This document shows positions 8,141 to 17,803 of a stretch of DNA of 61,973 nucleotides, piece by piece. Location: the NCBI GenBank assembly GCA_902782445.1, contig CACZNC010000021.1, positions 1-61,973 on the forward strand. Direction: 5' to 3'. Numbering within the stretch: position 1 is the first letter of the stretch; each line of letters starts with the position of its first letter. The position numbers were made by a program, and so were the translations under genes. The DNA is from an uncultured Ruminococcus sp. Its GTDB lineage: Bacteria > Bacillota > Clostridia > Oscillospirales > CAG-272. Under the pieces are notes generated by a model. That model made no database searches. It was not told where the DNA came from and saw nothing but the letters and a program-made list of their open reading frames with translations.

Positions 8141-8863
8141 ATGAAAAAAGAAAATCCGCCCAAGGAGCCGCGCTTCGAAACCGCCATGCGGATCGTCGGG
8201 ATCCTGATCTGGGCCGCGCTCGTTCTGTTCATCTTTCTGAACCGGGACCGGATCTCAGCTGAGACCATCCTCGCGCGGACACCCGAAAATCTCTGGGGAG
8301 CCGCGCTTCTCATGATGTTCTTCTTCGCCCTGAAAGGGATGAGCATGGTGCTCCACGCCGGAATCCTCTACACCGCGTCGGGGCTGATCTTTCCCCTGCC
8401 CGCCGCCTTTGCCGTGAACGTCCTCGGGACGGTCTGCATGGTGACGGCGCCGTGGCTGTACGGCCGGTTCGTCGGCGGGAACATCGCCGAGCGGTTCGAC
8501 GCGAAATACCCGGCGGCCGCGCGGATCGCCTCCTTCCGGGAGAAAAACGACTGGCTGTTCTCCCTGGGAGTCCGTCTTTTGAGCGGGCTTCCGAGCGACC
8601 CCCTCAGCATGTATTTCGGCGCTGTGAGGCTCCCGTGGCCCGCTCTCGTCTTCGGGGCGGTCCTCGCCTATCTGCCGAACGCTGTCACGATGCCGATCAT
8701 GGCCAAAAACGCGGGCAATCCCTCCTCCCCGGTTTTCGTGATCTCCGCCGCGATCGCCGTTCTCTTCGCCTGCGCCCCCGCGATCTTTCTGCTGGTCCTC
8801 TTCATCCGGAAGAGACGGGCAAAAAAGAAAGGGACGGGAGCGGAAGAAACACACTCCCGCTGA
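8141..8863 (+). CDS. TVP38/TMEM64 (VTT) family membrane protein
   Basis: A 240-residue integral membrane protein. It has a TM near 20-37, then a VTT/DedA-like core with a re-entrant-type segment (YTASGLIFPLPAAFAVN) and the conserved stretch FSLGVRLLSGLPSDPLSMYFGAVR. TM helices around 175-195 and 205-228 follow, and the tail is very basic. DedA/VTT proteins are membrane-homeostasis factors with lipid-scrambling or flippase-like roles. The ATG at 8141 has AGGAAGG ten bases upstream; an ATG at 8114 lacks a good site. It stands 170 bp after the preceding gene. Confidence 0.82.
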   Translation: MKKENPPKEPRFETAMRIVGILIWAALVLFIFLNRDRISAETILARTPENLWGAALLMMFFFALKGMSMVLHAGILYTASGLIFPLPAAFAVNVLGTVCMVTAPWLYGRFVGGNIAERFDAKYPAAARIASFREKNDWLFSLGVRLLSGLPSDPLSMYFGAVRLPWPALVFGAVLAYLPNAVTMPIMAKNAGNPSSPVFVISAAIAVLFACAPAIFLLVLFIRKRRAKKKGTGAEETHSR

Positions 8864-8880
8864 CCCGTCCTCATTCCGGA

Positions 8881-9981
8881 TCACGACCAGACCAGATTCG
8901 CGTAGATCTTCTGCATCCTCCCGTCCGGGAAACGCAGATCGAACAGATTCCAGAACACCCCCGGCATGGCAGTCCCCGTCACCCGGGCGTGCCAGCGCAT
9001 CACTGCGAAGAGGGAGACGAGGGCGTCGAACACGAAGAAGGCGAAAAGAGCCCACGTGAGGATCTTCCCCCATTTCTCGGGGATGCGGATGATCGCCTCC
9101 GCCATCCTCGGGTACAGGTTTTTCAGCCAGAAGATGCCGAGGATCCCCCAGAAGACGGAATACAAGAGGCAGATCCGCCCGTTCAGATTGTAGGGCATGT
9201 CGCTGTAATCCCAGGAGCGGGACCCGAGGAAGGTCTCCTGCGCCCAGGACGTGGCGTATTCCACCGCGCTCCCCACCGCCATGCCGACGAGGAAGGAGAG
9301 CCAGCGTCCGCGGTTCCGGTAGCGGTAGAGGAACACCGTCAGAAGCGTCGCGCCCACGCCGTAGAGGAGGTTGAAAGGCCCGTAGACCAGCCCCGCCCTG
9401 CTTTCGAAGTGTCCGTTCCGCAAGAAACACCAGAGGAGCTCCACCGCCACGCCCGCGAAGGAGCCGATGTAGAGGATGATGAGGAGCTTGTACAGATTGA
9501 GTCCCCGCGCGAAATGCCCGGACTGCTCCTCTTCCAGATCGACGGCGGCGTTGGCGGGAGCCCGTCCCAGGAGGGGGAGCCTGCTTTTCTTTTTCGCTTT
9601 CGTCAGATCGTTGAAGCGCGCGCTCACCTCGTCCGCGATCTCGTAGGAACGGAGGGAGGACGCGGCCAGACTGTCCCCGGATCTCCGCCAGGACTGGGCC
9701 CGGTCCAGGACTTCGTTCCGCAGTTCCTCCGGCGAGGGGGATTCCGCCATGCGCACGTAGAAATCCTGCATCTCGCTCTCCCCGGCCCGGAAGGATTCTT
9801 TCAGATTTTCCGCCTCCGTCTCGAAGGGAAGGACGAGCTTTTCCCGCTCTCTGTGGATGAGGTCCGGCACCACCAGCTCGGTCGGCCTGATGGACCGCAT
9901 CAGCTTTTTCCTGCGCTTTTCTTCGGCGCGTTTTTCTTTTTTCTCCGCTCTCAGGGCTGTACGCTCTTCCGCGCTTCTCAT
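8881..9981 (-). CDS. CmpB/DUF1113-like putative ABC transporter permease
   Basis: A 366-residue protein: a highly charged cytoplasmic N-terminal region (1-160, Lys/Arg/Glu-rich, probably helical) followed by about five or six TM helices (165-345). The motifs GLVYGPFNLLYGVGA, GSAVEYATSW, SWDYSDMPYNLNGRICLLYSVFWGILG match the CmpB-like putative ABC-transporter permease family common in Clostridia. No ATPase partner is adjacent, so the transport annotation is weak. The start ATG follows a GGAG-like site, and a strong promoter lies at 10016-10044. It is transcribed convergently with the TVP38 gene. Confidence 0.75.
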   Translation of the reverse strand: MRSAEERTALRAEKKEKRAEEKRRKKLMRSIRPTELVVPDLIHREREKLVLPFETEAENLKESFRAGESEMQDFYVRMAESPSPEELRNEVLDRAQSWRRSGDSLAASSLRSYEIADEVSARFNDLTKAKKKSRLPLLGRAPANAAVDLEEEQSGHFARGLNLYKLLIILYIGSFAGVAVELLWCFLRNGHFESRAGLVYGPFNLLYGVGATLLTVFLYRYRNRGRWLSFLVGMAVGSAVEYATSWAQETFLGSRSWDYSDMPYNLNGRICLLYSVFWGILGIFWLKNLYPRMAEAIIRIPEKWGKILTWALFAFFVFDALVSLFAVMRWHARVTGTAMPGVFWNLFDLRFPDGRMQKIYANLVWS

Positions 9982-10015
9982 AACTGCTCCGTATCAAATG
10001 TCGATGCACGGGTCC

Positions 10016-10044
10016 AGTATACCACCATTCATGCGGGAAGTCAA
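10016..10044 (-). promoter_or_regulatory. sigma-A promoter of the CmpB-like gene
   Basis: Minus strand TTGACT (complement 10039-10044), 17 bp, TATACT (complement 10016-10021), preceded by TGG. Confidence 0.75.
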
Positions 10045-10129
10045 GAAAGGGGCACGGGTTCGATTTTTGAAGAATCCGCTCCGATCCGCCCGAACCTGCG
10101 CGGATCCCCGGAAAATCGCCCCGGATTCT

Positions 10130-10158
10130 TTGCATTTTTCTGCCGGATGTGTTATAAT
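10130..10158 (+). promoter_or_regulatory. sigma-A promoter of the GH36 gene
   Basis: TTGCAT at 10130-10135, 17 bp, TATAAT at 10153-10158. The leader of about 110 nt contains the near-palindrome GATAACGTTTC around 10203, which resembles a LacI-family half-operator pair. That regulatory reading is weak. Confidence 0.75.
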
Positions 10159-10269
10159 ATGGCAAAGTACGGTGGACGGCGCATCCCGGGAACGGAGAAT
10201 GCCGATAACGTTTCCGCCGTTTTGAATCTCGGCCGCGATCCCCCAAAATTCCATGAGGAGAACCCGGAT

Positions 10270-12354
10270 ATGAAAAAACTGACTTTGCTCCGTGAATTTA
10301 TCTTCGGCGACATGCTCGCTGAGTACTGGACGGACGAGGAGGGCCGCGTCGGGCTGACCTTCGTCCCGGCTGCCCTTGCCGGAAAAGCGGATCCCGCCGC
10401 CCATGAGCTCGAGCCCCTGATCCAGCTGTATCTCCGCGGGGATCCCCTCCCGGGTGGATACGCAAACGGCCTCACGACCTCCGGCGCGTCTTCGTCCTAC
10501 GGGATGAAATTCGCCGGGCAGACCGTGACCGAGGAAGCCGGTCTCACCGTCGTCGAGACGCGGCTGCGGGACGAACGGGGCCGTTCCGTCCGCCACATTC
10601 TGAACTATTGGGACGGGGACCGGGCTTTCGCCGTGCGCAGCATCTTTGAAAACGACTCCGACGCGCCGGTCGTTCTCGAATCCCTCTCGAGCTTTTCCGT
10701 CGGAGGGCTCACTCCCTTCGGCGACACCCGCGCGACGGACCGGATGATCCTCCATCGCGCGAGAAGCTGGTGGAGCGGAGAGGGGAAGATCGAATCCGGC
10801 TCCCTCGTCGACTATCATCTGGAGCCCTCCTGGTCCCGCCATGGAGCCCGGTGCGAGAAGTTCTTTCAGATCGGTTCCATGCCCGTGCGGCATTATTTCC
10901 CCTTCCTCGCCGCGGAGGACCGGGAGGCGGGCGTGACCTGGGCCGCGCAGATCGCCTGTCCCTCCTCGTGGCAGATGGAAGCGCGGCGGCAGCGGGACGA
11001 GCTCTGCCTCACGGGCGGGCTCGCGGACTATGAGACCGGGCACTGGTCGAAGACGGTGAAGCCGGGAGAACGCTTCGAGACGCCGTCCGCTTATCTGACC
11101 GTGGGAGAGGGCGGTCTCGATCCCGTTTCCCAGCGGCTTCAGGATCTGCACAGGGGGCCCGGAACCCGGAAAGACGAACCCCTCGCCGTGCTCTTCAACG
11201 AATACTGCACCACCTGGGGCAATCCCACCGAAAAAAACGTTAAGAAATGCGTTGACGCGCTGAAAGGCCACGGGATCGACACCTTCGTGATCGACGCGGG
11301 CTGGTACGGCAAAAAAGAGTGGTGGGCCTCGGTCGGCGACTGGGATGTCTCGGAAGCGAAATTCCCGAACGGGATCCGGAAAGCCGCGGAGATCATCCGG
11401 GAGGCCGGGATGCGTCCGGGGATCTGGTTCGAGATGGAGAACGCCACATCCGGCAGCGAAGTCGCGAAAGCCCACCCGGACTGGATGCTTCACCGGAACG
11501 GATTCCCGGTCAACACGGGCCGGATGTTCTTCGATTTCCGCAGGCCCGAGGTCCGGGACTATCTGAGGGAGCGGGTGATCCGGTTCCTCGGAGACAACGG
11601 CTTCGGCTATCTGAAAATCGACTACAACGACACGATCGGCCTCGGATGTGACGATCTTACGGGGGACGGTCTCGGCGAAGGACTGCGGCAGAATCAGCTT
11701 GCGGCGCAGGACTTCTGGCGGGCGATCCGGAAGGAGGTCCCGGGCATTCAGATCGAAAACTGCGCCTCCGGCGGACACCGGCTCGAACCGTCGATGATGG
11801 CCCTCTCGGACTACGCCTCCTTCTCCGACGCCCACGAATGCGTCCATATCCCGGTGATCGCAGCCCACCTGCACCGTCTGATCCGGCCCGAGCAGAGCCA
11901 GATCTGGGCGGTCCTGCGCAAAACCGACAGCATCCGCCGGATCAACTATTCCCTCGTCAACACCCTCCTCGGCGTGATGTGCCTCTCCGGCGACATCTTC
12001 GATCTCTCTCCAGAGCAGTGGGAGGCGGCGGACCGGGCCATCGCGTTTTACCGGAAGGTCTCCCCGATCATCCAAAGCGGCGAATCGTCGTTCTTCGGCG
12101 AGGGCGTCGAGAGCTTCGCGCACCCCGCGGGCTGGCAGGCGGCAGCGCGCAGGGACAGGAAAACGGGAAAGACCCTCGTCGTGCTCCACACCTTCGAAGG
12201 TCCCCTCCCCGAACGGGTGACGATCCCGGTGAAGGCCGGAAAGATCGACGCCATCCTTTCGACCGAGGGCAATGAGATCCGGCTGACGGAAGACGGGCTG
12301 GAGATCGAACTCCGGGCGAATTTCGAGGCGGTCGCCGTTTCGCTCTCCGAATGA
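10270..12354 (+). CDS. alpha-galactosidase, GH36 family
   Basis: A 694-residue GH36 enzyme hydrolysing terminal alpha-galactosides. The N-terminal beta-sandwich (about 1-300) precedes a TIM barrel with FVIDAGWYG, RPGIWFEME and the nucleophile motif YLKIDYND (Asp451). The general acid is probably Asp520 in SFSDAHE, and a C-terminal beta domain completes the enzyme. There is no signal peptide, so it acts inside the cell on imported oligosaccharides. The start ATG has GAGGAG nine bases upstream; the frame stays open far upstream but without a site. It is monocistronic with its own promoter, and the SLH protein gene downstream has a separate promoter. Confidence 0.88.
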   Translation: MKKLTLLREFIFGDMLAEYWTDEEGRVGLTFVPAALAGKADPAAHELEPLIQLYLRGDPLPGGYANGLTTSGASSSYGMKFAGQTVTEEAGLTVVETRLRDERGRSVRHILNYWDGDRAFAVRSIFENDSDAPVVLESLSSFSVGGLTPFGDTRATDRMILHRARSWWSGEGKIESGSLVDYHLEPSWSRHGARCEKFFQIGSMPVRHYFPFLAAEDREAGVTWAAQIACPSSWQMEARRQRDELCLTGGLADYETGHWSKTVKPGERFETPSAYLTVGEGGLDPVSQRLQDLHRGPGTRKDEPLAVLFNEYCTTWGNPTEKNVKKCVDALKGHGIDTFVIDAGWYGKKEWWASVGDWDVSEAKFPNGIRKAAEIIREAGMRPGIWFEMENATSGSEVAKAHPDWMLHRNGFPVNTGRMFFDFRRPEVRDYLRERVIRFLGDNGFGYLKIDYNDTIGLGCDDLTGDGLGEGLRQNQLAAQDFWRAIRKEVPGIQIENCASGGHRLEPSMMALSDYASFSDAHECVHIPVIAAHLHRLIRPEQSQIWAVLRKTDSIRRINYSLVNTLLGVMCLSGDIFDLSPEQWEAADRAIAFYRKVSPIIQSGESSFFGEGVESFAHPAGWQAAARRDRKTGKTLVVLHTFEGPLPERVTIPVKAGKIDAILSTEGNEIRLTEDGLEIELRANFEAVAVSLSE

Positions 12355-12406
12355 CCGCGCGGAAAAAAACGGCGGGGCGGCCTGTCGGCATTGTTCGCAT
12401 ATCCGG

Positions 12407-12435
12407 TTGACAGAAAGTCCCTTTTCATGTATAAT
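12407..12435 (+). promoter_or_regulatory. consensus sigma-A promoter of the 5'-nucleotidase gene
   Basis: Perfect TTGACA (12407-12412), 17 bp, perfect TATAAT (12430-12435). The leader to the ATG at 12486 is about 44 nt. Confidence 0.88.
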
Positions 12436-12485
12436 AATACAGAAGGATTCAAAACTCCACCGCCGAAAAAGGAAATCTGTTATAT

Positions 12486-14561
12486 ATGAAAAAAAGCATT
12501 CTGCTCATTCTTCTGTCAGTCTGCCTGATCCTGACGACGGTTCCCGCCGCGGCATCCGAAACGTCCGGGGCGTCGGAAGAAGTTCTGACCCGGGCCGAAG
12601 CGATCGGGATGATCTGGGAAGCGGCCGGTAAGCCGGAGCCGGAGAATGCGGAAACGCCCTTCGGAGACCTCGACGGCTCGCCCTATCGGGAAGCAGTCGC
12701 GTGGGCGGTTGAAAACGGGATCACCAACGGCGTGAGCGCGGACCGCTTTTCCCCCGATGCTCCCGTCACCCGGACCCAGATCGCGGCGTTTCTGTACAGG
12801 CAGGCGGGGGAACCCGGCAGAACGGGGGACGGCGCATGGTACGGGGACGCGGCTCAGTGGGTTTTACAAAATATCCGCGTGTTCGGGGACGCGCTTCCGC
12901 TCAGCCGCAAAGACAGCGACGAAGCCTCAAAGGACGAGCTCGAAGCTCTGCTCTGCCGGGTTGAAGCGGATTCCGCCGCGCCAGGGGACGTGTACATCCT
13001 CTACACGAGCGACGTCCACTGCGGGGTCGAATCCGGCTTCGGATACGCGGGACTGAGCGCGGTCCGGGATGCTCTCGAGGAACAGGGATTTGCGACCGTT
13101 CTCGTGGACGACGGCGACTCCATACAGGGGGAGGCCCTCGGCGACTTTACAAAAGGGGAAGCGATCGTTGACCTGATGAACGCGATGCGGTACGACGCGG
13201 CGATCCCCGGCAACCACGAATTCGAATATGGAACGGATCGCTTCCTCGAGCTGACGCAGAAGGCGGAGTTCCCCTACGTCAGCTGCAATTTCACGAAGGA
13301 AGACGAACCGGTCTTCGAACCTTACCGGATCGTCGAGATCTCGGGGATGAAGATCGCCTTCGTCGGCGTGACCACCCCGGACTCCATCGTTTCGGCAGCT
13401 CCGATGCATTTCCAGAACGAGGCGGGGGAATACATCTACGGCTTCTGCCGGGACGAGGACGGGGAAGGCGTCTATGCCGCGGTGCAGAAAGCGGTGGACG
13501 GCGCCCGCGCGGAAGGAGCCGACTATGTATACGTGATGGGACACATGGGAAACGAAGCGAAATCCTTTCCCTGGACCTACGCGGACGTGATTTCCCATAC
13601 GGAAGGGATCGACGTGTTCTTCGACGGGCACAGCCACGATACCGATCAGGTCGTCATGAAGAACAAGAACGGGCAGGATACGGTCCGCTCCGCCTGCGGC
13701 ACGAAGCTGCAGTGCATCGGATACAGCAGGATCTCCCCGGATAAGGGGATCGTGGAGACCGGTATCTGGAGATGGAACGGCCCGGAAGCGCTGCCGGAGG
13801 CATACGGCCTGGAGAATGAGATCCGGGATCGGATCCGGTCCGCGAAAGAAGCCGTGAACCGGAAGCTCGGGCAGGTCATAGCGCACTCCGACTACCCCCT
13901 GACCATCCATGATCCCGAGGAGGTCGACTCCTACGGCGCTCCGATCCGCATGGTCCGCCGGGCCGAAACCAATCTCGGAGACTTCTGCGCCGACGCGTAC
14001 CGCCTTGTCTCGGGCGCGGACATCGCTCTGGTCGGAGGGGGATCCATACGGAACAGCGTTCCGGCGGGAGACGTCACCGGAAAAGATATTTTCAACGTCC
14101 ATCCGTTCTTTGGAGACGGGCTCTGCCTGATCCGCGCCGCCGGACAGCAGGTCCTTGACGCGCTCGAATGGGGGGCGTCGAAGGTCCCGGACGAATTCGG
14201 AGGATTTCTGCAGGTCTCGGGGATGAGCTATGAGATCGACGTCTCCGTTCCATCCGGCTGTCAGAAGGATGAAAACGGCATGATGAGCGGCATCGAGGGC
14301 GAGCGGCGCGTGAAGAACGTCCGGGTGGGCGGGGAACCGCTGGATCCCGGAAAACTCTATACCGTCGCGTCAACCGAATACTACCTCCTCCAGCACGGCG
14401 ACGGATATACCGCCTTCGACGGAGCGGAAGTCCTGATCGCGTTCATTGCGGAGGATTATCTGGTGCTGACGGATACCGTCACGGGAGCCTTGGGCGGCAG
14501 GATCGGGGACGAATACGCCGACCCCCAGGGCAGGATCACGATCACGGGAGCCGCGGAGTAA
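12486..14561 (+). CDS. SLH-domain 5'-nucleotidase/metallophosphatase (UshA-like)
   Basis: A 691-residue exported protein. A Sec signal peptide (1-23, ending AAASE) is followed by about two S-layer homology repeats (about 30-160, including WAVENGITNGVSADRFSPDAPVTRTQIAAFLYR), then a calcineurin-like metallophosphatase domain (about 168-400). Metal-ligand motifs are YTSDVHCG, DDGDSIQG, PGNHEFEYG and DGHSHD. A 5'-nucleotidase C-terminal domain (about 440-640, FGDGLCL, GDGYTAF) closes it. It would hydrolyse nucleotides or other phosphate esters at the cell surface, anchored to wall polymers by SLH. AAGG precedes the ATG at a usable distance. Only two SLH repeats is on the low side, so anchoring may be weak. 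Confidence 0.9.
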   Translation: MKKSILLILLSVCLILTTVPAAASETSGASEEVLTRAEAIGMIWEAAGKPEPENAETPFGDLDGSPYREAVAWAVENGITNGVSADRFSPDAPVTRTQIAAFLYRQAGEPGRTGDGAWYGDAAQWVLQNIRVFGDALPLSRKDSDEASKDELEALLCRVEADSAAPGDVYILYTSDVHCGVESGFGYAGLSAVRDALEEQGFATVLVDDGDSIQGEALGDFTKGEAIVDLMNAMRYDAAIPGNHEFEYGTDRFLELTQKAEFPYVSCNFTKEDEPVFEPYRIVEISGMKIAFVGVTTPDSIVSAAPMHFQNEAGEYIYGFCRDEDGEGVYAAVQKAVDGARAEGADYVYVMGHMGNEAKSFPWTYADVISHTEGIDVFFDGHSHDTDQVVMKNKNGQDTVRSACGTKLQCIGYSRISPDKGIVETGIWRWNGPEALPEAYGLENEIRDRIRSAKEAVNRKLGQVIAHSDYPLTIHDPEEVDSYGAPIRMVRRAETNLGDFCADAYRLVSGADIALVGGGSIRNSVPAGDVTGKDIFNVHPFFGDGLCLIRAAGQQVLDALEWGASKVPDEFGGFLQVSGMSYEIDVSVPSGCQKDENGMMSGIEGERRVKNVRVGGEPLDPGKLYTVASTEYYLLQHGDGYTAFDGAEVLIAFIAEDYLVLTDTVTGALGGRIGDEYADPQGRITITGAAE

Positions 14562-14600
14562 GATCTCCGCCCGGATCACAGAAGAAGAAACGAGGAGAAT

Positions 14601-14981
14601 ATGATCACCCGTATTACAATCAAATCCGAACCGGTTTTGGGTTCGCTGAAAAAGAGCGGCAAGGACCGGCTTACCATCACCCGCAGCTCCGTCCGGTACG
14701 AATACGAGCCCCTCATGCCGTCGGAAAGGAACCCGGCGGACCGCTGGACCGGGACCTGCAACGACGAGAAGTTCGAATCCATGTTTCACAATCTCTGCGC
14801 CGAGGTCGGAGAGATCATGAGCAGATCGGAGGATTATTCCGGCGCGGAACATGATCTGACAACGTTCACGGTCATGTACGACGACGGAAAGCGGGAAGAG
14901 CGGACGTTTCAGGTCCCGGACGAGGCCTTCGCCGTGTGCTTCACGATCGTGGATCAGATGGTGAAGAGAGCCCGGGGATGA
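14601..14981 (+). CDS. conserved hypothetical protein, 126 aa
   Basis: A small soluble protein of unknown function with a clear ribosome binding site (GAGGAG before the ATG). The composition is that of a real gene: alternating strands at the N-terminus, then a Cys/Phe/Asp-rich middle (FESMFHNLCAEVGEIM) and a strand pair (FTVMYDDGKREERTFQVP). No motif is recognised. It lies 39 bp after the 5'-nucleotidase gene and may share its transcript. Confidence 0.6.
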   Translation: MITRITIKSEPVLGSLKKSGKDRLTITRSSVRYEYEPLMPSERNPADRWTGTCNDEKFESMFHNLCAEVGEIMSRSEDYSGAEHDLTTFTVMYDDGKREERTFQVPDEAFAVCFTIVDQMVKRARG

Positions 14982-15077
14982 CCCTCTCACAGAAAAACCG
15001 CCCTTGAGGATCCAGCCGGTTTCAGCGGGATATACGGAACAATGCAGAAAAATCGGGACACTGAAAGGAGATTTGAC

Positions 15078-16553
15078 ATGAAACGAATCTGCGCAGCCCT
15101 TCTCGCGGCTCTCATGCTGGCTCTCTGCGCGTGCTCGAACAGCGAAATCAACACGGAAAACAGCGATGCTGCCGCCGCGAACGACCTCTCTGCCTCCGAG
15201 CCGGAGACAGAGCCGGAAACCACGTGGATCGACACCCTGCCCGCGGACGTGAAGTATGACGGGCTCACCTTCCTCATCGGATGGTCCACGCCGGATCCGG
15301 ATTCCGACGAATGCGCCCCCGATATCGACGAGGTCACGGGAGACATCGTCGGCGAATCCGTGCACCAGCGGAACCTCCTTGCCGAGGAAAAGCTGGATAT
15401 CTCCATCGCGTCCCAGAAGCTCACCGAATCCTGGACGACCGTCCTGACCGACATGAAAGCGCTGATCCTGGCGGGAGACACGGCTTACGGCGCGTACGAC
15501 GTCGGGACGTGGTTCATGTTCCAGGCGTCCATCAACGGCCTTCTGCATCCGCTGAACAGCGTGGAAACCCTCGATTTATCGAACGATTGGTGGGAACACG
15601 ACCTGAACAATATGATCGCGCTGGACGGCAAGACCCACTACATGGCAAACGGCATGATCAACTATCTGGACGACTACGGCGCTTCCTGCATCTATTTCAA
15701 CAAATTCCTCTGCACGGACCTCGGACTGGAACACCCCTATGAGATGGTCCGCAACGGCGAATGGACGCTGGACCGCTTCCTCGAATATGTGGACCTCTCC
15801 TCCGCGGATCTCGACGGCAACGGCATATACGATGAGCACGACCGCTACGGGATGGTGGAAAACAGCGGCCTTCTGGTCCGGTTCCTCCCCAGCTTCGGCA
15901 CGCAGGTGGTCCAGTTCAGCGAGAGCGGCGAGCCGATCATCAACCAGACCGAGATATTCTACGATCAGCTGGACAGAATGACGACCGGCCTTCTGGACCG
16001 GAATTACAAGCCGATGCTTCTGAGAGACGGACCCCTCGGCTATGAGAAGGCGGACACAGTGTTCCCGGAAGGACGCGCGCTGTTCTTCGGAGAAATGGTC
16101 CGCAACATCCGGGGCTTCCGGGAAAGCATGGAACAGGACTTCGGCGTGCTGCCCTATCCGAAGTACACGGAAGAACAGCAGGGGTACTATTCCTCCTACA
16201 ACACGGCGTGGGGGACCTCCTACGGGATCCCGATCACCAATATGGAACTCGACAGGACGGGATGGATCCTCGAGGTGATGTGCTACTATTCGATGGATAC
16301 GATCTATCCCGCCACCATCGAGAAGAACATCCTCACAAAGACGGTGCGCGACGAGGAGTCCTCTGATATGCTGCGGCTCCTGTTTGAGAATAAATTCTAC
16401 GAGCTCGGACAGTGGGGGACCTCCGTTTACGGGAACCTTCTGAGCATCGCTTCGTCCGGGACCAACAATTTCGCTTCCAGTATGAAGAGCATCACCAAGA
16501 TCAACGCGAAGGAATTCGCCGAGGTCAAAAATTACTACAAATTCGGAAACTGA
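15078..16553 (+). CDS. extracellular solute-binding lipoprotein
   Basis: A 491-residue lipoprotein. A signal peptide ends in the lipobox LCAC (Cys19), followed by an acidic Ser/Glu/Thr-rich linker and a periplasmic-binding-protein fold resembling family-1 sugar-binding proteins (FNKFLCTDLGL, DRFLEYVDL, DFGVLPYPKY, the last typical of this family). The ATG at 15078 follows AAGGAG; an upstream in-frame ATG has no site. No permease or ATPase gene is adjacent; the partner downstream is a URO-D-fold protein. It closely parallels the second binding protein at 20845-22347 (shared FGVLPYPK and an EF-hand-like DxDGNG loop). The ligand is probably a sugar or glycoside (inferred). Confidence 0.85.
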   Translation: MKRICAALLAALMLALCACSNSEINTENSDAAAANDLSASEPETEPETTWIDTLPADVKYDGLTFLIGWSTPDPDSDECAPDIDEVTGDIVGESVHQRNLLAEEKLDISIASQKLTESWTTVLTDMKALILAGDTAYGAYDVGTWFMFQASINGLLHPLNSVETLDLSNDWWEHDLNNMIALDGKTHYMANGMINYLDDYGASCIYFNKFLCTDLGLEHPYEMVRNGEWTLDRFLEYVDLSSADLDGNGIYDEHDRYGMVENSGLLVRFLPSFGTQVVQFSESGEPIINQTEIFYDQLDRMTTGLLDRNYKPMLLRDGPLGYEKADTVFPEGRALFFGEMVRNIRGFRESMEQDFGVLPYPKYTEEQQGYYSSYNTAWGTSYGIPITNMELDRTGWILEVMCYYSMDTIYPATIEKNILTKTVRDEESSDMLRLLFENKFYELGQWGTSVYGNLLSIASSGTNNFASSMKSITKINAKEFAEVKNYYKFGN

Positions 16554-16649
16554 CGGGACCGGAGCCGGAAACTCCTCGGTCTCTTCGCGGCAGTCCCCAT
16601 CGGCCGGGACCGCGCCGGAAAAACACGGAACAATCAATCAGGAGGCAAT

Positions 16650-17618
16650 ATGGACAGTACGGAACGGGTAAGGCGCACGATCCTCGGTCAGCCGACCGAT
16701 CGTCAGCCGATTTACGGCTGGGTCTCGGCGAATCTGACGAACGAACTGAATGCCGCTTACGGGTCGGTCGCGGCGTTCGAGGACAAATACGAATTTGACG
16801 CGAGCCACATCTTCGGCGGACCGGGATCCTTCGACGGCAGGGTGTTCGACCGTCTGCGGGCCGAGAACGAGGAAATGACCCCGGATCTTCTCGTGGACGA
16901 GGACTTCTTCACGGACCCCGATATCCTCGACCAGTACAGGAACATTCAGGACTCGATGGCCTTCCACAAGGAGCGGGGCCGCTTCTGCTACGTCCAGACG
17001 CCCGGCTTCTTCGAGCAGTTCAACGGCGTGTTCGGGATCGAAAACCAGCTTCTCTATCTCGCGATGTACCCGGAGGAGCTGGACGAACTCTACCGAAGGC
17101 AGGCGGAGTGGACGGTGAAATTCGCCGGTCACTGCATCGACCTCGGGATCGACATGGTCCACATTTCCGACGACTGGGGCGCCCAGAACGATCTGATGTT
17201 CAGCCCGAAGCTCTGGTGGGAGATCATCTATCCCCACATGAAGCGGGTGGTGGATTATGTCCATTCCCGCGGATGCCTCTGCTCCCTCCATTCGGACGGC
17301 TGCGTCGCCAAGGTCACGGACGGGATCGAAAAGCTGGGGCTGGACTGCGTGCATCCGTGGCAGGAGAGCGCGGGGATGTCCTACGATCTGTACCTGAACA
17401 ACTATCAGGACAAATTCGCCATCCTCGGCGGGATCTGCATTCAGACGAAGCTGGGCCTTGTGGGACAGGACGAACTGGAAGAGGATATCCGCCGGGTCTT
17501 CGGCCTTCTGCGCGGGAAGAGGTGGATCGTCTGTACGACCCATTTCGTCCAGAATCACTGTTCGATCGAAGATCTGGCGTTCGCCTACGACTTGATCTAC
17601 AAGCTGGCGCGGGAATGA
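16650..17618 (+). CDS. URO-D fold protein (MtaA/uroporphyrinogen decarboxylase family)
   Basis: A 322-residue TIM barrel of the URO-D superfamily, which includes uroporphyrinogen decarboxylase and corrinoid methyltransferases MtaA/MtbA. Typical stretches are GIDMVHISDDWGAQNDLMFSP and RGCLCSLHSDGC. The zinc motif HxC of MtaA is replaced by HSDG, so canonical methyltransferase chemistry is uncertain. AGGAGG precedes the ATG. It lies 96 bp after the solute-binding gene and no haem or corrinoid genes are near, which argues for a role tied to the imported compound. The exact reaction is unknown. Confidence 0.78.
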   Translation: MDSTERVRRTILGQPTDRQPIYGWVSANLTNELNAAYGSVAAFEDKYEFDASHIFGGPGSFDGRVFDRLRAENEEMTPDLLVDEDFFTDPDILDQYRNIQDSMAFHKERGRFCYVQTPGFFEQFNGVFGIENQLLYLAMYPEELDELYRRQAEWTVKFAGHCIDLGIDMVHISDDWGAQNDLMFSPKLWWEIIYPHMKRVVDYVHSRGCLCSLHSDGCVAKVTDGIEKLGLDCVHPWQESAGMSYDLYLNNYQDKFAILGGICIQTKLGLVGQDELEEDIRRVFGLLRGKRWIVCTTHFVQNHCSIEDLAFAYDLIYKLARE

Positions 17619-17692
17619 GGGCGTCACGGCGGGGATCGGTCCGGAACCTTCCGGGTCTGTGACGCCGCTGCCGTCCGATCTGGATATTTTTC

Positions 17693-17721
17693 TTGCATAT
17701 CCTGCCGGTTTATGGTATACT
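17693..17721 (+). promoter_or_regulatory. sigma-A promoter of the LytTR regulator gene
   Basis: TTGCAT at 17693-17698, 17 bp, TATACT at 17716-17721, with ATGG directly upstream of the -10 box. Confidence 0.78.
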
Positions 17722-17803
17722 GTTCCCGTCTTATCCGCCGCAGGACGAAAAAACACCGTACCGCAAACCGGATCTACTGAAAAGAGGGAGGTGAAACGCA
17801 GAC

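Noticed and set aside
10195..10215. CcpA (cre) operator before the GH36 gene
   Set aside because: GATAACGTTTC is palindromic but matches only part of the cre consensus; kept only as a remark in the promoter entry.
16554..16649. ABC permease genes next to the solute-binding proteins
   Set aside because: The flanks of both binding-protein genes contain no membrane-permease or ATPase frames; the only ABC genes in the window (33275-36777) are exporters.
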